Assembly (NCBI GenBank): GCA_018401115.1
Contig: JAGYKX010000005.1
Span: 434,001 to 498,000 of the forward strand
Source of the DNA: Flavobacteriaceae bacterium
GTDB lineage: Bacteria > Bacteroidota > Bacteroidia > Flavobacteriales > Flavobacteriaceae
Length of the DNA: 64,000 nt
Direction: 5' to 3'
The position numbers and the translations under genes are program-made. Below the pieces are notes generated by a model. It was not told where the DNA came from. It did no database searches and saw only the letters and a list, made by a program, of their open reading frames with translations. Shown here piece by piece: positions 45,119 to 53,546 of this stretch (the first letter of the stretch is position 1; the number at the start of each line of letters is the position of its first letter).

Positions 45119-46153
45119 CTATGTTGACGCCTTTTGTGTATCTAATACTTTAGACTCCTCAAGGAAACCTTGCGCAGACATCCACTCGTCAGAGTAAATT
45201 TTACTCATGTATTTTGAACCGTGATCAGGAAAAATTACAACCACTTTTGCATTTTTATCAAATACCCCTGTAGCACTAAGTTGCTTTACGCCTTGTAGTG
45301 CTGCACCTGAGGTATACCCTGCAAAAATACCTTCGGATTTAGAAATCTCCCTGGCAGTATGCGCACTTTCGTGGTCAGTCACTTTTATAAAATAATCAAT
45401 AGCATTAAAATCAGTAGCTGTTGGCACTAGATTTTTTCCTAAACCTTCTATTCTGTAGGGGAAAATATCTTCTGGATTAATTTCACCTGTTTCGTGATAT
45501 CCTTTTAAAATAGACCCATAAGCATCTATTCCTATAACTTTAATTTCTGGATTCTGTTCTTTTAAGAATTGCGCTGTACCTGAAATAGTTCCTCCAGTAC
45601 CACTACAGGCTACCAAATGAGTAATTTGACCATTGGTGTCTTCCCATATTTCTGGACCAGTACTGCGGTAGTGAGCCTCAGTATTTAGACTGTTGAAATA
45701 TTGATTAATATAAATAGAATTTGGGGTATTTTTGTGAATGTTCTTAGCCACCTCGTAATAAGACCTTGGATCGTCTGCACTCACATGGGCAGGGCAAACA
45801 TGAACCTCAGCACCCATGGCCCTTAACATATCTATTTTATCTGGAGAAGATTTAGAACTCACAGCCAAAATACATTTGTAACCTTTTATAGCGCTCACCA
45901 TAGCAACACTAAAACCAGTATTCCCAGAGGTAGTTTCAACTATAGTATCACCTGGTTTCAATAAACCTTTTTCTTCTGCTATAGTAATAATATGTTGTGC
46001 AATTCTGTCTTTAGCAGAGTGGCCAGGGTTAAAAGCTTCTAATTTGGCGTAAAATTCACCCTCAAGACCATGAACGGTCTTTTGAAGTTGTACAAGCGGT
46101 GTTTTTCCTATAAGGGGTAGGATACTGTTATGAGCATGTATCTTTTTATGCAT
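45119..46153 (-). CDS. Cysteine-synthase-like PLP enzyme, candidate cysteate synthase
   Basis: A 344-residue fold-type II PLP enzyme of the CysK/CBS group. The PLP lysine is Lys48 in [10 protein letters not shown] and the phosphate/substrate loop is TTSGNTGFS (69-77); [10 protein letters not shown] binds the PLP phosphate. CysK proper has NPxxSVKDR and SGNTG-I and usually about 300-320 residues with a different C-terminus; here the C-terminal extension carries [13 protein letters not shown]. It precedes an alpha-oxoamine synthase, matching the reported capnine pathway in which a CysK-like enzyme makes cysteate from O-phosphoserine and sulfite. Alternatives: cystathionine beta-synthase or ordinary cysteine synthase. 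Confidence 0.75.
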   Translation of the reverse strand: MHKKIHAHNSILPLIGKTPLVQLQKTVHGLEGEFYAKLEAFNPGHSAKDRIAQHIITIAEEKGLLKPGDTIVETTSGNTGFSVAMVSAIKGYKCILAVSSKSSPDKIDMLRAMGAEVHVCPAHVSADDPRSYYEVAKNIHKNTPNSIYINQYFNSLNTEAHYRSTGPEIWEDTNGQITHLVACSGTGGTISGTAQFLKEQNPEIKVIGIDAYGSILKGYHETGEINPEDIFPYRIEGLGKNLVPTATDFNAIDYFIKVTDHESAHTAREISKSEGIFAGYTSGAALQGVKQLSATGVFDKNAKVVVIFPDHGSKYMSKIYSDEWMSAQGFLEESKVLDTQKAST

Positions 46154-46172
46154 GTAAGTGTTTTTATTTTAA

Positions 46173-46202
46173 ATATTCTCGAAAGAATATACTGCAAATT
46201 TA
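46173..46202 (-). promoter_or_regulatory. Promoter box with perfect palindrome upstream of the cysteine-synthase-like gene
   Basis: Minus-strand -7 box TAAATTTG (46195-46202) is followed, toward the gene, by a perfect palindrome ATATTCT-CGAA-AGAATAT (46173-46190). The palindrome covers the expected transcription start and lies 20 bases before the ATG, a classic repressor position. Confidence 0.5.
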
Positions 46203-46213
46203 ATTGTTTTTTT

Positions 46214-48274
46214 TTAAACCCCTATTTTCTGGGCTAAATCTAAAATAAAAGCATACTCTTTGGCAATTTCCTTTAAAACCTCGAACCTACCCGAAGCACC
46301 TGAATGTCCTGCTTCCATATTAATGTTAAATAACAAAGTATTTCGATCGGTCTTTAAGTCCCTCAATTTAGCCACCCATTTGGCAGGCTCCCAATACTGT
46401 ACTTGAGAATCGTGATAACCAGTTATAATCAATGTATTTGGATAGTCTTGGGTACTGACATTGTCATAAGGAGAATAAGACATCATATAGTTGTAATAAT
46501 CCGCTTCATTTGGGTTACCCCATTCGTCATACTCCCCTGTGGTAAGTGGAATACTACTGTCTAACATGGTCGTAACTACATCTACAAATGGCACACTAGC
46601 TATAATCCCTTTGTATAAATGTGGGGCCATATTCATGACTGCCCCCATCAAAAGTCCACCAGCAGATCCGCCATAGGCAAACAAACCGTTAGCAGATGTG
46701 AATTTTTCAGAGATTAAAAATTCTGAACAGGCTATGAAATCTGTAAAAGAATTTCGCTTACAAAGCAATTTACCATCTTCATACCATGGCCTTCCCAAGT
46801 ATTCACCTCCGCGAATATGTGCAATAGCATAAACAAAACCTCTGTCTAATAAACTCAGCCTTACGGTAGAAAAATAAGGATCTGAAGTATGACCATAAGA
46901 ACCGTAACCATATTGGAGCAAAGGACTGCTTCCATCTAAAGAAGTGTCTTTGTGATACACTAATGAGATTGGCACCTTTACACCGTCTTTAGCGTTAGCC
47001 CAAACCCTCTGAGAAGTATAGTTTTCCTCTTTAAAGGCACCACCTAAAACTTCTTGCTGCTTCAAAAGCTCTTTGGATTTGGTAGCCATATTGTAATCGT
47101 ATACACTGGCAGGCGTAGTCATACTATTGTAACCAAAACGAAGCATTTCTGTGTCAAATTCAGGGTTTGTCCCTACATATGCGGTATAAGTTTCATTGTC
47201 AAAAGGTAAGTAATGAGACGGTATATTAGTGTCCCATGGAACGATTTGAATACAACTTAAACCATTTGTTCTCTCTGAGAGTACATAATAGTCTTTAAAA
47301 ATGGTAATATCTTCAAGTAATACTTTAGGTCTATGGGCTATAAAATCTTTCCAATGAGACACATGGGTATTGGACTCATGAACTTTCATAACCTTAAAAT
47401 TAACAGCTTCATCTTTATTAGTGAGCACATAAAAGTGGTCTCCATAATGGTTTAAATCATACTCTAAACCCCTCGTCCTAGGGCTAAAAACAACTGGGGT
47501 AGCTTCTGGCTCGTCTGCTGGAAATATGCTGTATTCCGTTGTTAACGTACTAGAAGATCCAATGACAATATATTTATTACTCTTGGTTTTAAAAACATAT
47601 GCGTTAAAGGTTTCGTCCAACTCTTCATAAATCTTCACATCCTCACTGTCCTGCCCTATCTTATGTCTATAGATTGCCTCTGATCTAAGAGTCTGTTCGT
47701 TTTTTGAAGTGTAAAAAAATGTCTGATTATCCGAAGCCCAACTAGCGCTTCCAGTCGTATTCTCTATTCTGTCCGATAACAACTCACCGGTAATGATATT
47801 TTTAACGTGTAAGGTGTATTGTCTCCTAGACACCGTGTCAGTAGAAAAAACACATAAAGTATTGTCAGGACTCACGGAGAAACCTCCCAAACTAAAATAC
47901 TCGTAGTTTTCTGCCAAAACATTACAATCTAACAACAATTCTTCTTCCGCAGACAAATGTTCTTTTTTACGGATATAAATAGGGTACTCTTTTCCAAGTT
48001 CATACTTAGTAATATACCAATAACCGTTGTGTTTGTAAGGTACAGAACTGTCGTCTTCCTTAATTCTAGACTTCATTTCTTCAAAAAGAATAGCTTGAAA
48101 TTCTTTTGTATGAGCTGAAGCCTGATCGTAATAATTATTTTCTGCTTCAAGGTACTCCATCACTTCTGGAGCATCTCTTTCATTCATCCAGAAATATGGA
48201 TCTACTCTTTCATAACCTAAATGTGATAGTATTTTATTTTTCTTTGCTGCCTGAGGTATATTAGGAAAAGTCAT
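46214..48274 (-). CDS. S9-family oligopeptidase (oligopeptidase B-like)
   Basis: A 686-residue serine peptidase with an N-terminal seven-bladed propeller (about 70-400) and a C-terminal alpha/beta-hydrolase domain. The nucleophile is in FAYGGSAGGLLMGAVMN, the Asp in GYHDSQVQYWEPAKW and the His in MEAGHSGASGRF. The block RGGEYLGRPWYEDGKLL is typical of oligopeptidase B. No signal peptide, so cytosolic turnover of short peptides. It is 61 bases upstream of the cysteine-synthase-like gene's start region, on the same strand. Confidence 0.92.
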   Translation of the reverse strand: MTFPNIPQAAKKNKILSHLGYERVDPYFWMNERDAPEVMEYLEAENNYYDQASAHTKEFQAILFEEMKSRIKEDDSSVPYKHNGYWYITKYELGKEYPIYIRKKEHLSAEEELLLDCNVLAENYEYFSLGGFSVSPDNTLCVFSTDTVSRRQYTLHVKNIITGELLSDRIENTTGSASWASDNQTFFYTSKNEQTLRSEAIYRHKIGQDSEDVKIYEELDETFNAYVFKTKSNKYIVIGSSSTLTTEYSIFPADEPEATPVVFSPRTRGLEYDLNHYGDHFYVLTNKDEAVNFKVMKVHESNTHVSHWKDFIAHRPKVLLEDITIFKDYYVLSERTNGLSCIQIVPWDTNIPSHYLPFDNETYTAYVGTNPEFDTEMLRFGYNSMTTPASVYDYNMATKSKELLKQQEVLGGAFKEENYTSQRVWANAKDGVKVPISLVYHKDTSLDGSSPLLQYGYGSYGHTSDPYFSTVRLSLLDRGFVYAIAHIRGGEYLGRPWYEDGKLLCKRNSFTDFIACSEFLISEKFTSANGLFAYGGSAGGLLMGAVMNMAPHLYKGIIASVPFVDVVTTMLDSSIPLTTGEYDEWGNPNEADYYNYMMSYSPYDNVSTQDYPNTLIITGYHDSQVQYWEPAKWVAKLRDLKTDRNTLLFNINMEAGHSGASGRFEVLKEIAKEYAFILDLAQKIGV

Positions 48275-48336
48275 ATGATTTTATTTAAAAGCCACAAAAA
48301 TACCTAATAATTAAGAGGACTTACATAGGTTTTACG

Positions 48337-49359
48337 TTAAAAACGATTTAAAATTGACAATAAACGGCTGTGCATCTCATCGGTGTAATTTAAATGGGTC
48401 ACCAATCGCAATTTCCCTGATCCCATTGAAATTAGCCTAATGCTATTTTCATCCATTTTATGCATAAACGCCTCAGTATCTAGTACAGACTCATTGAGCT
48501 CAAAAATAATGATGTTAGTGTCTACAGGGGATACGGAAGAAATAAAGGCTTTCTCAGATAAGATTGCTTCAATCTCCTTAGCTTTCTTGTGGTCTTCTTT
48601 GAGCCTTTCCCTGTGATGGTCCAAGGCATAAATACCTGCAGCAGCTAAGAAACCTGCTTGCCTCATACCGCCCCCAAATACTTTTCTAACCCTAAGTGCT
48701 TTGGCTATAAAATCTTTAGATCCTAATAATACAGAACCCACAGGGCAACCTAGGCCTTTGGACAAACAAACACTTATGGAATCGAATAAATCACCGTAAA
48801 TTTTTGGATCTTCTCCAGTCACCGCCAAAGCATTCCAAAGTCTTGCCCCATCTAAATGAAATTTAAGTCCGTTAGCAATGCAAACCTCTTTAATCGCTTT
48901 CATTTCCTCAAAATCCCAAATAGCACCGCCTCCTTTATTGGTGGTATTTTCCAGGCTTACCAAAGTAGTCAGAGGACTATGGTAAAAGTCAGGAGGATTA
49001 ATGGCCGCACTTACTTGCTTTGCATTAATCATACCCCTGTGTCCTTCTATTAATTTACAAGATACACCAGAATTAAAACTCACTCCACCCCCCTCATAAT
49101 TAAAAATATGGGCATAATGATCACATATAAGCTGTTCTCCTGGCTTTGTGTGCACTTTAATTGCCGTTTGGTTAGCCATAGTTCCCGAGGGAAAAAACAA
49201 GGCGGCTTCCGTAGCAAATAGTGCTGCAGTTTTTTCTTCCAGGGCATTTACTGTTGCGTCTTCTTTAAATACGTCGTCTCCTACTTTAGCAGACATCATG
49301 GCCGCTAACATCCCTTTGGTAGGCGTAGTGACTGTATCGCTTATTAAGTTAATTTCCAT
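48337..49359 (-). CDS. Threonine aldolase-family PLP enzyme
   Basis: A 340-residue fold-type I enzyme with NLISDTVTTPTKGMLAAM at the N-terminus, GTMANQTAIK near 59, HLDGARLWNA near 167 and the PLP lysine in SVCLSKGLGCPVGS (near 201). It cleaves L-threonine or allo-threonine (or a similar beta-hydroxy amino acid) to glycine and an aldehyde. It lies 10 bases downstream of the metalloprotease gene on the same strand. Confidence 0.9.
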   Translation of the reverse strand: MEINLISDTVTTPTKGMLAAMMSAKVGDDVFKEDATVNALEEKTAALFATEAALFFPSGTMANQTAIKVHTKPGEQLICDHYAHIFNYEGGGVSFNSGVSCKLIEGHRGMINAKQVSAAINPPDFYHSPLTTLVSLENTTNKGGGAIWDFEEMKAIKEVCIANGLKFHLDGARLWNALAVTGEDPKIYGDLFDSISVCLSKGLGCPVGSVLLGSKDFIAKALRVRKVFGGGMRQAGFLAAAGIYALDHHRERLKEDHKKAKEIEAILSEKAFISSVSPVDTNIIIFELNESVLDTEAFMHKMDENSIRLISMGSGKLRLVTHLNYTDEMHSRLLSILNRF

Positions 49360-49369
49360 TAATCATGGA

Positions 49370-51766
49370 TTAAAACGAACAATTCATCCCAATAGGAGAT
49401 CCATCTGGTACGGCTGGCGTAGAAATTACCTTAAAATTTTCAGGAGATTTCAAGAAGGCGGTGTACCTTCTGAATAATTCTTGTTCATACAGATCTTTAG
49501 AGGCAGACAATCTACCCGCCTTTTCTTTTAAAAAAGCATGTACTATGGCATTTACTTGAGGGTGAACCATTTCTTGCTGAGCCAAATTCAACAAATGTGT
49601 AAACACCCTAAAATTAATATTTAACTGCACATTATTAATATAGTTATCCTTGTGCTTGAGGCCTATAGTAGCCTGCCACAAAGCAGACAAAACCCTTTCT
49701 AAGTCTAGCTGGTTTTTGTCTAGCGCCTTCTGTTGAATTAATCTATTAGCCCGCTGAGGGTGTAACAAAAATCCTAAAGTCATGTCTGCAGAAGTTTCTG
49801 GTGCAGACAATGGATCAAAGGTCACCCCCGTTTTTCCTTTAAAAGATTCTCTACCGCTATTATAGGAAGGAGATCTCGGAGGAAAAAGTGATAATTTTTC
49901 TTCAGGAATAGCCATTTCAGCAGCGTCTAAAGTGCGTAACAACATCTTTAAGGCTTCTGTTTGCTCTTTGGCTGAAATGTAATAAGCATCTTGCTGATTA
50001 CTACCTTTTACTTGATAGCTATAGTCTATTCCACCAATGACTTTAGCGGTAGCCTCTGCCTGATAACGATGAAAAAAATACAATGGCACAAACACGTCTT
50101 CCAATACAGACAGCGGTTCTCCTTTGCGAATGTTATGGATACCAAACTGATCAATAGCCTTGGAACGCACCGCTAAAACATCTTTTAGTCCCTGAGCTGC
50201 TGTAGCTCCATTATCCCAAAGATGGGCAAAAGCACTAGCACTTCCAGCGGGTCTAGCATCTGAATCTGACAGGTATTTTTGGCCTTCGGCCGATGCTGCT
50301 TCCAAAATAGCATTCAAAGCAACTTGCTCATCTTTTACACTGGCTGGAAAATCGCTGTAAGAATAAGCCACACTGACTTTATCCCAAGACCCAATACCAG
50401 TCTCATAAGCATTAGAAAAAGACACCTCGCCTTCTTTGAGCTCAAATTGAGGGTGTGGGTAATCCATCACAGAGGCTTTTTGGTGTGCACTTGCAGCAAA
50501 ATTATGCATAAAACCTAAGGTATGGCCAATTTCATGGGCAGACAATTGCCTGATTCTCGATACGGCCATATCCAACATAGCTTGGTGGTTGTCTTCTCTA
50601 TTTTTAAAGGGTTCTTTACTAAGTGCTTGCGCAATCATAAAATCTTGTCTTATTCTTAAACTTCCCAGACTTACATGTCCTTTTAAAATTTCTCCAGTAC
50701 GAGGATCCGAGACGTTACTACCATAACTCCAACCTCTAGTAGACCTGTGAATCCATTGAATGACATTGTACCGCACATCTAAAGGATCTGCGTCTTCAGG
50801 CAACATTTTAACTTGAAAAGCATCTTTGTATCCAATGGCTTCAAAAGCCTGGTTCCACCATCTACCGCCTTCTAAAAGCGCAGACCTCACTGGTTCTGGA
50901 GTCCCATTGTCTAAATAATAAATAATAGGATCCACTGCTTCACTCACTGCTGCATTGGGATCTATTTTCTCTAATCTATGTCTGGCTATATACCTTTTTT
51001 CAATAGGGCTACTCACTGGAGTGGCGTAATCAAAATAAGAGAAGGAGTACGCTCCAGACCTAGGATCGTACGCTCTTTTCTCAAAATCCAATTCAGGTAA
51101 GGCCACAAATGAATGATGTTGTGCTACAGTCACTAGATCTGGACTAGGCACAACAGACCTTAAATATCTTCCTTTGGCTTTTCCTTTAAAAGTAAGCATA
51201 ACATCTATTTCAATGTTTTTTGGAAAAGCTTTTGTACGTGCCATATTCATAGCACTTTTGGATTTATCTAAAGTAAAACTTCCCTGATTCGACTGTTGTA
51301 AACGATCGCTCACACCATGGGCATCTTGCATTAAAAAATCCGTAATATCTATAATATACTTACCGTTAGACATGGTTTCAATAGGAAAAGCAAATAATAC
51401 GGAAGAAGCAAACGCCTGCTTAACAGATTCCTTTTCTAGGGCATTGTCCGTAAGGGCTCTATATTGAAGATTGGGCTGAATGAGCATGAGCTTATGCCCC
51501 ATTTTTTTAAATGACACCACACGTTCCACTCCCAATTGGCCTCGATCCAATCCAATATCATTACTTCCAATGCCACTGCTCAGGGAATTAATGTAAAGAA
51601 ACTCTTTTTCTAATTCCGCAACCTCTAAGTAAATTTTATCTGAGTCATTGTCATAATAAATGGGGAAATAGCCATCGAATTTTTTAAATTGGGTCTTGTT
51701 TAAATTAAGTTGACCAAAAACAAAACTGCTCATTATCAAGCAACAAAGGGTATAAAAAGCGCGCAT
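49370..51766 (-). CDS. Exported zinc-dependent metalloprotease (DUF5117/DUF5118 type)
   Basis: A 798-residue protein from ATG 51766, with signal peptide (MRAFYTLCCLIMSSFVFGQ). The gluzincin/metzincin-like active site is HEIGHTLGFMHN near residue 410, preceded by WSYGSNVSDPRTGEILKGHV. The DLDRGQLG-like N-terminal block (IGLDRGQLGVERVV) and the KRYIARHRLEK segment match the large Bacteroidota metalloproteases with DUF5117/5118 domains. It probably acts in the periplasm or outside. A start at 51802 would delay the signal peptide, so I choose 51766. Confidence 0.87.
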   Translation of the reverse strand: MRAFYTLCCLIMSSFVFGQLNLNKTQFKKFDGYFPIYYDNDSDKIYLEVAELEKEFLYINSLSSGIGSNDIGLDRGQLGVERVVSFKKMGHKLMLIQPNLQYRALTDNALEKESVKQAFASSVLFAFPIETMSNGKYIIDITDFLMQDAHGVSDRLQQSNQGSFTLDKSKSAMNMARTKAFPKNIEIDVMLTFKGKAKGRYLRSVVPSPDLVTVAQHHSFVALPELDFEKRAYDPRSGAYSFSYFDYATPVSSPIEKRYIARHRLEKIDPNAAVSEAVDPIIYYLDNGTPEPVRSALLEGGRWWNQAFEAIGYKDAFQVKMLPEDADPLDVRYNVIQWIHRSTRGWSYGSNVSDPRTGEILKGHVSLGSLRIRQDFMIAQALSKEPFKNREDNHQAMLDMAVSRIRQLSAHEIGHTLGFMHNFAASAHQKASVMDYPHPQFELKEGEVSFSNAYETGIGSWDKVSVAYSYSDFPASVKDEQVALNAILEAASAEGQKYLSDSDARPAGSASAFAHLWDNGATAAQGLKDVLAVRSKAIDQFGIHNIRKGEPLSVLEDVFVPLYFFHRYQAEATAKVIGGIDYSYQVKGSNQQDAYYISAKEQTEALKMLLRTLDAAEMAIPEEKLSLFPPRSPSYNSGRESFKGKTGVTFDPLSAPETSADMTLGFLLHPQRANRLIQQKALDKNQLDLERVLSALWQATIGLKHKDNYINNVQLNINFRVFTHLLNLAQQEMVHPQVNAIVHAFLKEKAGRLSASKDLYEQELFRRYTAFLKSPENFKVISTPAVPDGSPIGMNCSF

Positions 51767-51873
51767 AGATTGGGTTTTTAAGGCGGTTATTAAAAAAAGC
51801 ATCGGCCTGAAAGGCCAAAAATTAACTAAAAACTAAATTTACTAAAATTGATGGTACAACCAAGGGTAAATAG

Positions 51874-51881
51874 TATTTTTG
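51874..51881 (+). promoter_or_regulatory. -7 box of prfB
   Basis: TATTTTTG lies only six bases before ATG 51888; a TTG lies 23 bases upstream of it. Transcription would begin at or just before 51888, so translation may start at the in-frame ATG 51897 or the message may be nearly leaderless. Confidence 0.45.
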
Positions 51882-51887
51882 CTTAAA

Positions 51888-52998
51888 ATGATTACTATGC
51901 TCAATACAGATCAATACAAAGATCTTTTAGATCGCCTCGGTGCGTTAAGGAGGTATCTTTGACGTAGATGCCAAGCGCATTGAAATAGAGAACGAGGAAG
52001 AAAAAACTCTCGCACCTGACTTTTGGGACCAACCACAAAAAGCGCAAGCACACCTCAAATTCATACAAACAAAGAAAATATGGGTACAAGGCTATGAAAA
52101 AGCCAAAACATTCATTGAAGACTTGGCTGTGATGATGGAATTTGCAGATGCTGGAGAAATTAGTGAAGAAGAACTTAAGACAGCCTACCAAAAAACATTG
52201 GATGTTTTAGAAGACCTGGAGTTTAGAAATATGCTTTCTGAAGAGGGAGACAGCCTCTCTGCGGTGCTACAAATTACCGCTGGTGCAGGTGGAACGGAGA
52301 GTTGTGACTGGGCTGCTATGCTCATGCGTATGTATATGATGTGGAGCCAAAAAGCAGGATTTAAAATTAAAGAACTCAATTATCAAGAGGGAGATGTTGC
52401 TGGAGTTAAGACGGTGACCCTAGGGATTGAGGGCGATTTTGCTTTTGGTTGGCTTAAAGGAGAGAATGGGGTCCATAGATTGGTCCGTATTTCTCCTTTT
52501 GACAGCAATGCCAAGAGACACACTTCTTTTGCCTCTGTGTATGTGTATCCGCTTATTGACGACACCATTGAAATTGTTATTAACCCTGCAGACATTTCTT
52601 GGGCCTTCGCTAGGTCTGGAGGTGCAGGTGGTCAGAATGTCAACAAAGTAGAAACTAAGGTGATCCTAACCCACCACCCTACTGGAATTATCATTCACAA
52701 TTCTGAAACACGTTCTCAATTAGACAATAGGGAAAATGCTATGAAACTCCTCAAGTCTCAGTTGTATGAAATTGAGCTCAGAAAAAGACAGGAAGCTAGG
52801 TCTGAGATTGAATCTTCCAAAATGAAAATTGAATGGGGGTCTCAGATTAGAAATTATGTACTTCACCCCTATAAATTAGTGAAAGACGTGAGGTCAGGCA
52901 CAGAAACTGGAGATGTAGACGCTGTTTTAGATGGCCATTTAGACCCTTTTCTAAAAGGGTTTTTAATGCTTATGGGACAAAACGAAGAATCAGATTAA
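51888..52998 (+). CDS. prfB: Peptide chain release factor 2 (programmed +1 frameshift)
   Basis: The gene is read as 51888-51959 joined to 51961-52998, about 369 residues (360 plus nine if the second ATG at 51897 is used). The first 24 codons end ...RRYL then in-frame TGA at 51960-51962; skipping the T gives [23 protein letters not shown], the normal RF2 continuation (key block APDFWD). The GGQ catalytic motif is in [14 protein letters not shown] and the stop-codon reading tripeptide SPF in [14 protein letters not shown]2 ends translation at UGA and UAA. The frameshift lets RF2 limit its own synthesis. Confidence 0.96.
51948..51963 (+). promoter_or_regulatory. RF2 autoregulatory frameshift site
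   Basis: AGGAGG (51948-51953), three bases TAT, then CTT TGA C (51957-51963). Spacing and shift codon are identical to the E. coli prfB site (Shine-Dalgarno-like block, three bases, CUU UGA C). Confidence 0.93.
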
Positions 52999-53069
52999 AT
53001 TGTTTTAACAAACCTTTAACTTTTAGAGACTAAACCAAAGCCTAATATTAAAATCTAAATATAATCACT

Positions 53070-53546
53070 ATGAAAGCTATTAAATTTCTTTTATTGATTT
53101 TACTCACTTCATTGAGTACTGAAACCTTTGCACAATTTGGCATGGGAGGCATGGGAATGGGTAGAAATCCTCAGACCGGCAGGAGACAATCTCTCGCCCC
53201 TCAAGCACCTCAAAGGCAAGAGAAACCGGAAAATCTTACAGCTGAGCAAATTGTAGACCTTCAGATGGACGCTTTTAAAGAAGCATTAGACCTTACTGCA
53301 TTTGAAGTAGCTGTTTTGAGAACCATCCTAGTGAATTCAGTACAAAAGAGAATTGAATTACAACTGCTTAAACTAACGGATGTAGACCAAATAAGGGCTG
53401 CGGTAGAAAAAATTGACAAGGAACAAGAAGAGTCCCTGAAATCTGGTTTACCTGCTGAAAAGTATGACGCTTTCATTGCCCTACAAGAAGAAGGTTTCAA
53501 GAAAACCAAAAAAAAGAAGAAAAAACGAAAGAAAAATAAATCTTAA
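53070..53546 (+). CDS. Small exported Spy/CpxP-like protein
   Basis: A 158-residue protein with a signal peptide (cleavage near TFAQ). The mature start is Gly/Met-rich (FGMGGMGMGRNP), then a helical domain (about 55-140) with LTAEQIVDLQMDAFKEALDLT-like spacing recalling the LTxxQ repeats of Spy/CpxP periplasmic chaperones, and a very basic end (KKTKKKKKKRKKNKS). Its stop overlaps the ATG of the following TonB receptor (TAATG), so the two are translationally coupled. The Spy relation is a pattern impression. Confidence 0.6.
   Translation: MKAIKFLLLILLTSLSTETFAQFGMGGMGMGRNPQTGRRQSLAPQAPQRQEKPENLTAEQIVDLQMDAFKEALDLTAFEVAVLRTILVNSVQKRIELQLLKLTDVDQIRAAVEKIDKEQEESLKSGLPAEKYDAFIALQEEGFKKTKKKKKKRKKNKS

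Noticed and set aside
45870-45881. Operator-like ATACATTTGTAA inside the cysteine-synthase-like gene
   Set aside because: It lies within a coding segment whose residues are explained by the protein family, far from a promoter, so chance in AT-rich DNA is sufficient.
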